Below are positions 6,897 to 8,222 of a stretch of 8,222 bases of DNA, piece after piece (position 1 is the stretch's first letter; the number at the start of each line of letters is the position of its first letter). The notes beneath the pieces were generated by a model. It made no database searches. It was not told the origin of the DNA and saw only the letters and a program-made list of their open reading frames with translations. This DNA comes from an uncultured Lachnospiraceae bacterium (GTDB lineage Bacteria > Bacillota > Clostridia > Lachnospirales > Lachnospiraceae), in assembly GCA_905236615.1 (NCBI GenBank), contig CAJORC010000082.1:1-8222 (forward strand), in the 5' to 3' direction. Position numbers and translations under genes: made by a program.

Positions 6897-6961
6897 GACA
6901 AGAGAATTGTGCAGCAATGGAGCAATCCGGAGGAATCAGTCATCATCCGTGAGGGAATATT

Positions 6962-8222
6962 ATGGATATAATAAAATCGATTCTTGAAAATACAGTTTTA
7001 ATAAATATCATATTTGCCATAATATGGGGATTTATGTCAATTAAACTGAATAATTACATATTCAAAAAAATGGATAAAGGCCGGAATATGATCCATCTGA
7101 AATTCTTCAACCGCTTCGTCAAAGGCATAATAATCATTATTGCCATATTTGCCGGCATAAATGGATTTCACGAGCTGGATAAACTATACGGGCTGGCCTT
7201 CGGAAGTTCTGTTGTCATAACCGCAGTTCTCGGTATCATAGGCAAGGATACACTTGAAGATGTGCTTGCCGGGATAATGATAAGTATATACAGACCTTTC
7301 AATATCGGAGACAGAGTTCTCCTTTCCGACATTGATAAACCCTGTGTAGTTGATGATATGACCGGACGCCATGTGGTCTTAAAAACCATGGACAATATCT
7401 GCTACATAATTCCCAACAGCGAGATCAACAACAGGATAGTCTTAAACACAAGCTACCGTCACGGCAACTTAAGAGGTACCTTCCTTAAGTTCCAGATATC
7501 TTATTCAAGTGATATCCGGCTTGCAATACATCTTATCCGTGAAGCCGTGAGAGAATGCCCTCACACAGTTCCCAACAATGAAAAAAATATGGATCTCGAC
7601 GGCTACGGAGATGTATATTTTATGGGATTCAATAAAAGCGCCTATGAACTTGAGACTACCATCTGGACAGAAAACGAAACCGATAACTTCCTTGCCTGCA
7701 GTGAAGTACGCATTGCCGTCGTCGAGCAGTTCAGAGATAATGGTATCGAAATACCTTATGATTACATTAATGTCATCAGCAAAGACGAAAAGACCGTCAC
7801 ATTACAGGCTGCGGAGTCTGCCGACAATGTAGGCAAACGAAACGTAAAGATCAGAACAGACCGTGTTGAAATAACAGACTTTGAAAAAGGCTTGCTGGAG
7901 AGCTTTGAAAAGTCAGAAAAATATTCTGAATACTTTGATCTTGATAAAAAAGATTCCCTTTCCGTCAGGCTTATTACCGAGGAGCTTTTATCCTTCAGCC
8001 GCAAAATCTTTCCTGACTTAAACTACGACTTCTGGATATCCGGTACTGCTGAAAGAGTTAAGGTTCATGTTCTTGTAAAAAATGTCAGCGTAAGCAATTC
8101 CGCCGCTGATGAACTTCTGGCCTTGTCCACCAGCGACAGCATAAACATGAACGCAATGGATAAAATAAAATATAGTGTTTATTCATGCATAAGAAATATC
8201 GGAAAAAATTCCAGCAACGACC
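6962..8222 (+). CDS. MscS-family mechanosensitive channel with C-terminal extension (3' end cut by window edge)
   Basis: The reading frame is open from the ATG at 6962 to the window end, giving 420 codons. It probably encodes a pore that opens under membrane tension to release solutes. Hydrophobic segments lie at about 11-31 and 50-68, then the pore-lining segment 77-110, which ends in the MscS hallmark ISIYRPFNIGDRV (107-119). The beta domain follows with CYIIPNSEINNRIVLN (147-162), then the alpha/beta vestibule ending near GIEIPYDYINV (261-271). E. coli MscS has 286 residues, so residues from 272 on are an extra domain of at least 149 residues. Its pattern SVRLITEELLSFSRKI (334-349) and DFWISG (356-361) faintly resembles GHKL-type ATPase folds, without a clear nucleotide-binding Asn. 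The start follows GAGGG (6951-6955), and an in-frame stop at 6950-6952 rules out an earlier start. Confidence 0.9.
   Translation, partial: MDIIKSILENTVLINIIFAIIWGFMSIKLNNYIFKKMDKGRNMIHLKFFNRFVKGIIIIIAIFAGINGFHELDKLYGLAFGSSVVITAVLGIIGKDTLEDVLAGIMISIYRPFNIGDRVLLSDIDKPCVVDDMTGRHVVLKTMDNICYIIPNSEINNRIVLNTSYRHGNLRGTFLKFQISYSSDIRLAIHLIREAVRECPHTVPNNEKNMDLDGYGDVYFMGFNKSAYELETTIWTENETDNFLACSEVRIAVVEQFRDNGIEIPYDYINVISKDEKTVTLQAAESADNVGKRNVKIRTDRVEITDFEKGLLESFEKSEKYSEYFDLDKKDSLSVRLITEELLSFSRKIFPDLNYDFWISGTAERVKVHVLVKNVSVSNSAADELLALSTSDSINMNAMDKIKYSVYSCIRNIGKNSSND

Noticed and set aside
7578..7832. Plus-strand 84-residue frame inside the channel gene
   Set aside because: It is out of frame with the intact MscS-type coding sequence, which reads through this whole region without a stop.

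Overview
The window looks like chromosomal DNA from a Gram-positive, AT-leaning anaerobe of the Clostridia, most likely Lachnospiraceae. That placement is inferred from protein style: a Rho factor with a long acidic/proline-alanine insertion, a lipobox-type binding protein with an Ala/Ser linker, strong GGAGG-type ribosome binding sites, and a DUF6765-type protein. No rRNA, tRNA, CRISPR array, insertion sequence or phage gene was seen.

Left part (1-2322, minus strand): an ABC importer operon read right to left, in the order lipoprotein substrate-binding protein, LivH-type permease, ATPase. The ATPase runs off the left edge, and its start overlaps the permease stop (TAATG). The importer resembles the ABC_sub_bind (PF04392) group, some members of which carry tryptophan or other aromatic compounds. 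The ligand here is not settled by the sequence.

Centre (2323-4588): a 323-base divergent intergenic region holds two back-to-back sigma-A-type promoters, one for the importer and one for rho. The rho transcript has a leader of about 160 nt that is rich in C and poor in G. rho is followed 24 bases later by a small bacterial PH-domain protein with an Asp/Asn homopolymer tail. A strong rho-independent terminator, A-rich upstream and T-rich downstream, closes this unit.

Right part (4739-8222, plus strand): a compact cassette of a four-helix membrane protein, a DUF6765-like soluble protein with a His/Asp-rich candidate metal site, and a six-helix DUF308/HdeD-like membrane protein. The genes are 8 bases apart and then overlap by 4 bases (ATGA). 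An MscS-type mechanosensitive channel gene follows after 65 bases with no visible terminator between. It has a C-terminal extension of at least 150 residues and runs off the right edge. The cassette and the extended channel are the least understood parts and the best candidates for an undescribed system, possibly linked to the cell envelope or membrane. That function is inference only.
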